A stretch of DNA of 64,000 nucleotides, taken from the IMG/VR virus record IMGVR_UViG_3300042566_001512, positions 124,001 through 188,000 of that record; one strand, 5' to 3'. Source of the stretch: a virus. The notes beneath the pieces were generated by a model. That model was not told where the DNA came from. It did no database searches and worked only from the letters and a program-made list of their open reading frames with translations. Positions 63,142-64,000 of the stretch are shown piece after piece (positions within the stretch are counted from its first letter, which is position 1; the number at the start of each line of letters is the position of its first letter). The position numbers and the translations under genes are program-made.

Positions 63142-64000
63142 TGAATAATCAACAAGTTTTTTATAAAACATACGGAGTTAGAAACGTAAATGAACTCGCT
63201 TCTCCTAGACTTTTTGATCTAGTAGAATTTGTGTTTCCTTTTAACAGCATAATGCACTATGCGACTTATGACTCCATTGAGAACGGCCCGCCTGGTGACT
63301 ATCCGCTGTTTAACCAAATAAAGAAACCGATATACTTTAAGACAATAAACGAAATATCTGCTTTTAATGGCAGCCCAAGGCTGCAGGCCATAAACACGCA
63401 GGAACTAGTTAGGGATTACAGAAATAACAATAGGCGAATGAAGTTACTGCAGGGAGAGGTTCAAAACGTATCGGACCCTACTGTATTAACCGTATTTAAT
63501 TACTGCATATTAAATAAACAATACAAATATGCCCGCAACTTATTTACGGACTATCATCGCTGGAAGAATATATTTACAACAGTTATAGACACTTTAGTAA
63601 ATAGACTTTCTAGCCCACAAATAAACCACTATATACCGCTGACTATACCGGATATAATACCTAGCATGATTCAGTTAGATTTGGCCTCCAAAGGGCTTAA
63701 TCAGTCGAACCTAAAAGTATTCAAAGACAATAATAGTTTTATGCTTTTAGAGTTATGGAAGTGGCTCAATCCTGCGACTAGTTCTGATAGTCTTTTTAGC
63801 AAAATACCTATTAACAGAATTCATCTAGTTAATCTGGTTTATATTAAAAGAAACAAGTGGTGCGTTTTAAATTTAGGCGTAATAAATAGCTTTAAGGAAG
63901 TCAGTGGGGACGCCCTTAAACCAGAAAACACACCAATTGTGCTATCTAGGGTGAAGCTCAAATACGTTCAGATACAAAAACGTATACTGAACATGATGAT
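63141..64000 (+). CDS. Unknown protein, 5' part (runs off the window)
   Basis: Starts in a TAATG overlap with the beta-prime gene, with AGGAG 10 bases upstream, and stays open to the edge (286 codons). The N-terminus has RLFDLVEFVFPFNSIMHY; the sequence is rich in Asn, Tyr and Ile like the other structural genes. Coupling to the polymerase gene could mean a polymerase-related or virion protein. I do not recognise it. Confidence 0.7.
   Translation, partial: MNNQQVFYKTYGVRNVNELASPRLFDLVEFVFPFNSIMHYATYDSIENGPPGDYPLFNQIKKPIYFKTINEISAFNGSPRLQAINTQELVRDYRNNNRRMKLLQGEVQNVSDPTVLTVFNYCILNKQYKYARNLFTDYHRWKNIFTTVIDTLVNRLSSPQINHYIPLTIPDIIPSMIQLDLASKGLNQSNLKVFKDNNSFMLLELWKWLNPATSSDSLFSKIPINRIHLVNLVYIKRNKWCVLNLGVINSFKEVSGDALKPENTPIVLSRVKLKYVQIQKRILNMM

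Overview
The window is part of the genome of a large double-stranded DNA tailed phage of a Gram-negative host. Tail-fibre and baseplate genes, a PAAR spike tip, a 2279-residue tail protein with a lysozyme-like domain, a spanin pair, a muramidase endolysin, a UvsX-like recombinase, a gp46/SbcC-like ATPase, a RuvC-like resolvase and RNase H all point to a big phage, probably contractile-tailed. It also carries its own multisubunit RNA polymerase: a separate beta C-terminal subunit near 42.4 kb and a beta-prime N-terminal subunit at 60.7-63.1 kb. That split resembles phiKZ-type jumbo phages. I cannot name the species.

Layout. 0-0.5 kb: end of an unknown gene. 0.5-1.35 kb: non-coding DNA with a small-ORF cassette. 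1.35-7.2 kb: portal candidate (minus) and two structural proteins (plus). 7.4-10.1 kb: RuvC-like resolvase, spanin pair, small membrane proteins, CYTH protein. 10.1-17.2 kb (minus) and 17.3-28.0 kb (plus): a large tail-fibre/adhesin block built from two recurring N-terminal modules. 28.0-29.1 kb (minus): PAAR tip and spike. 29.2-31.7 kb: gp46/SbcC-like ATPase. 31.7-32.8 kb: hairpin-rich DNA with a second small-ORF cassette. 32.8-34.8 kb (minus): two structural proteins. 34.9-37.8 kb: possible second spanin-like pair and RNase H. 38.8-42.7 kb: UvsX-like recombinase, small proteins, beta C-terminal subunit. 42.8-44.2 kb: endolysin and a third small-ORF cassette. 44.4-51.4 kb: mostly unknown proteins plus SLOG-like and NADAR-like proteins. 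51.4-60.6 kb (minus): a 700-residue structural protein and the giant tail protein. 60.7-64 kb: interrupted beta-prime gene and an unknown gene.

The strongest observation is in the beta-prime gene. Two related group I introns flank a 12-nt exon that encodes exactly FDGD, the second half of the RNA polymerase active-site motif (ADFDGD). Without both splicing events the protein lacks two of the three catalytic aspartates.

The second is a cassette found three times: a hairpin, a 42-nt conserved element ending in an 18-bp palindrome, one or more very small ORFs, and a closing hairpin. The element has the same length and internal spacing in all three copies.

Throughout the window, transcription units end in long, nearly perfect hairpins whose stem base usually reads CATAWAT, CATATAG or CATAATA. 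They often sit between convergent genes, where they could stop transcription from both sides.
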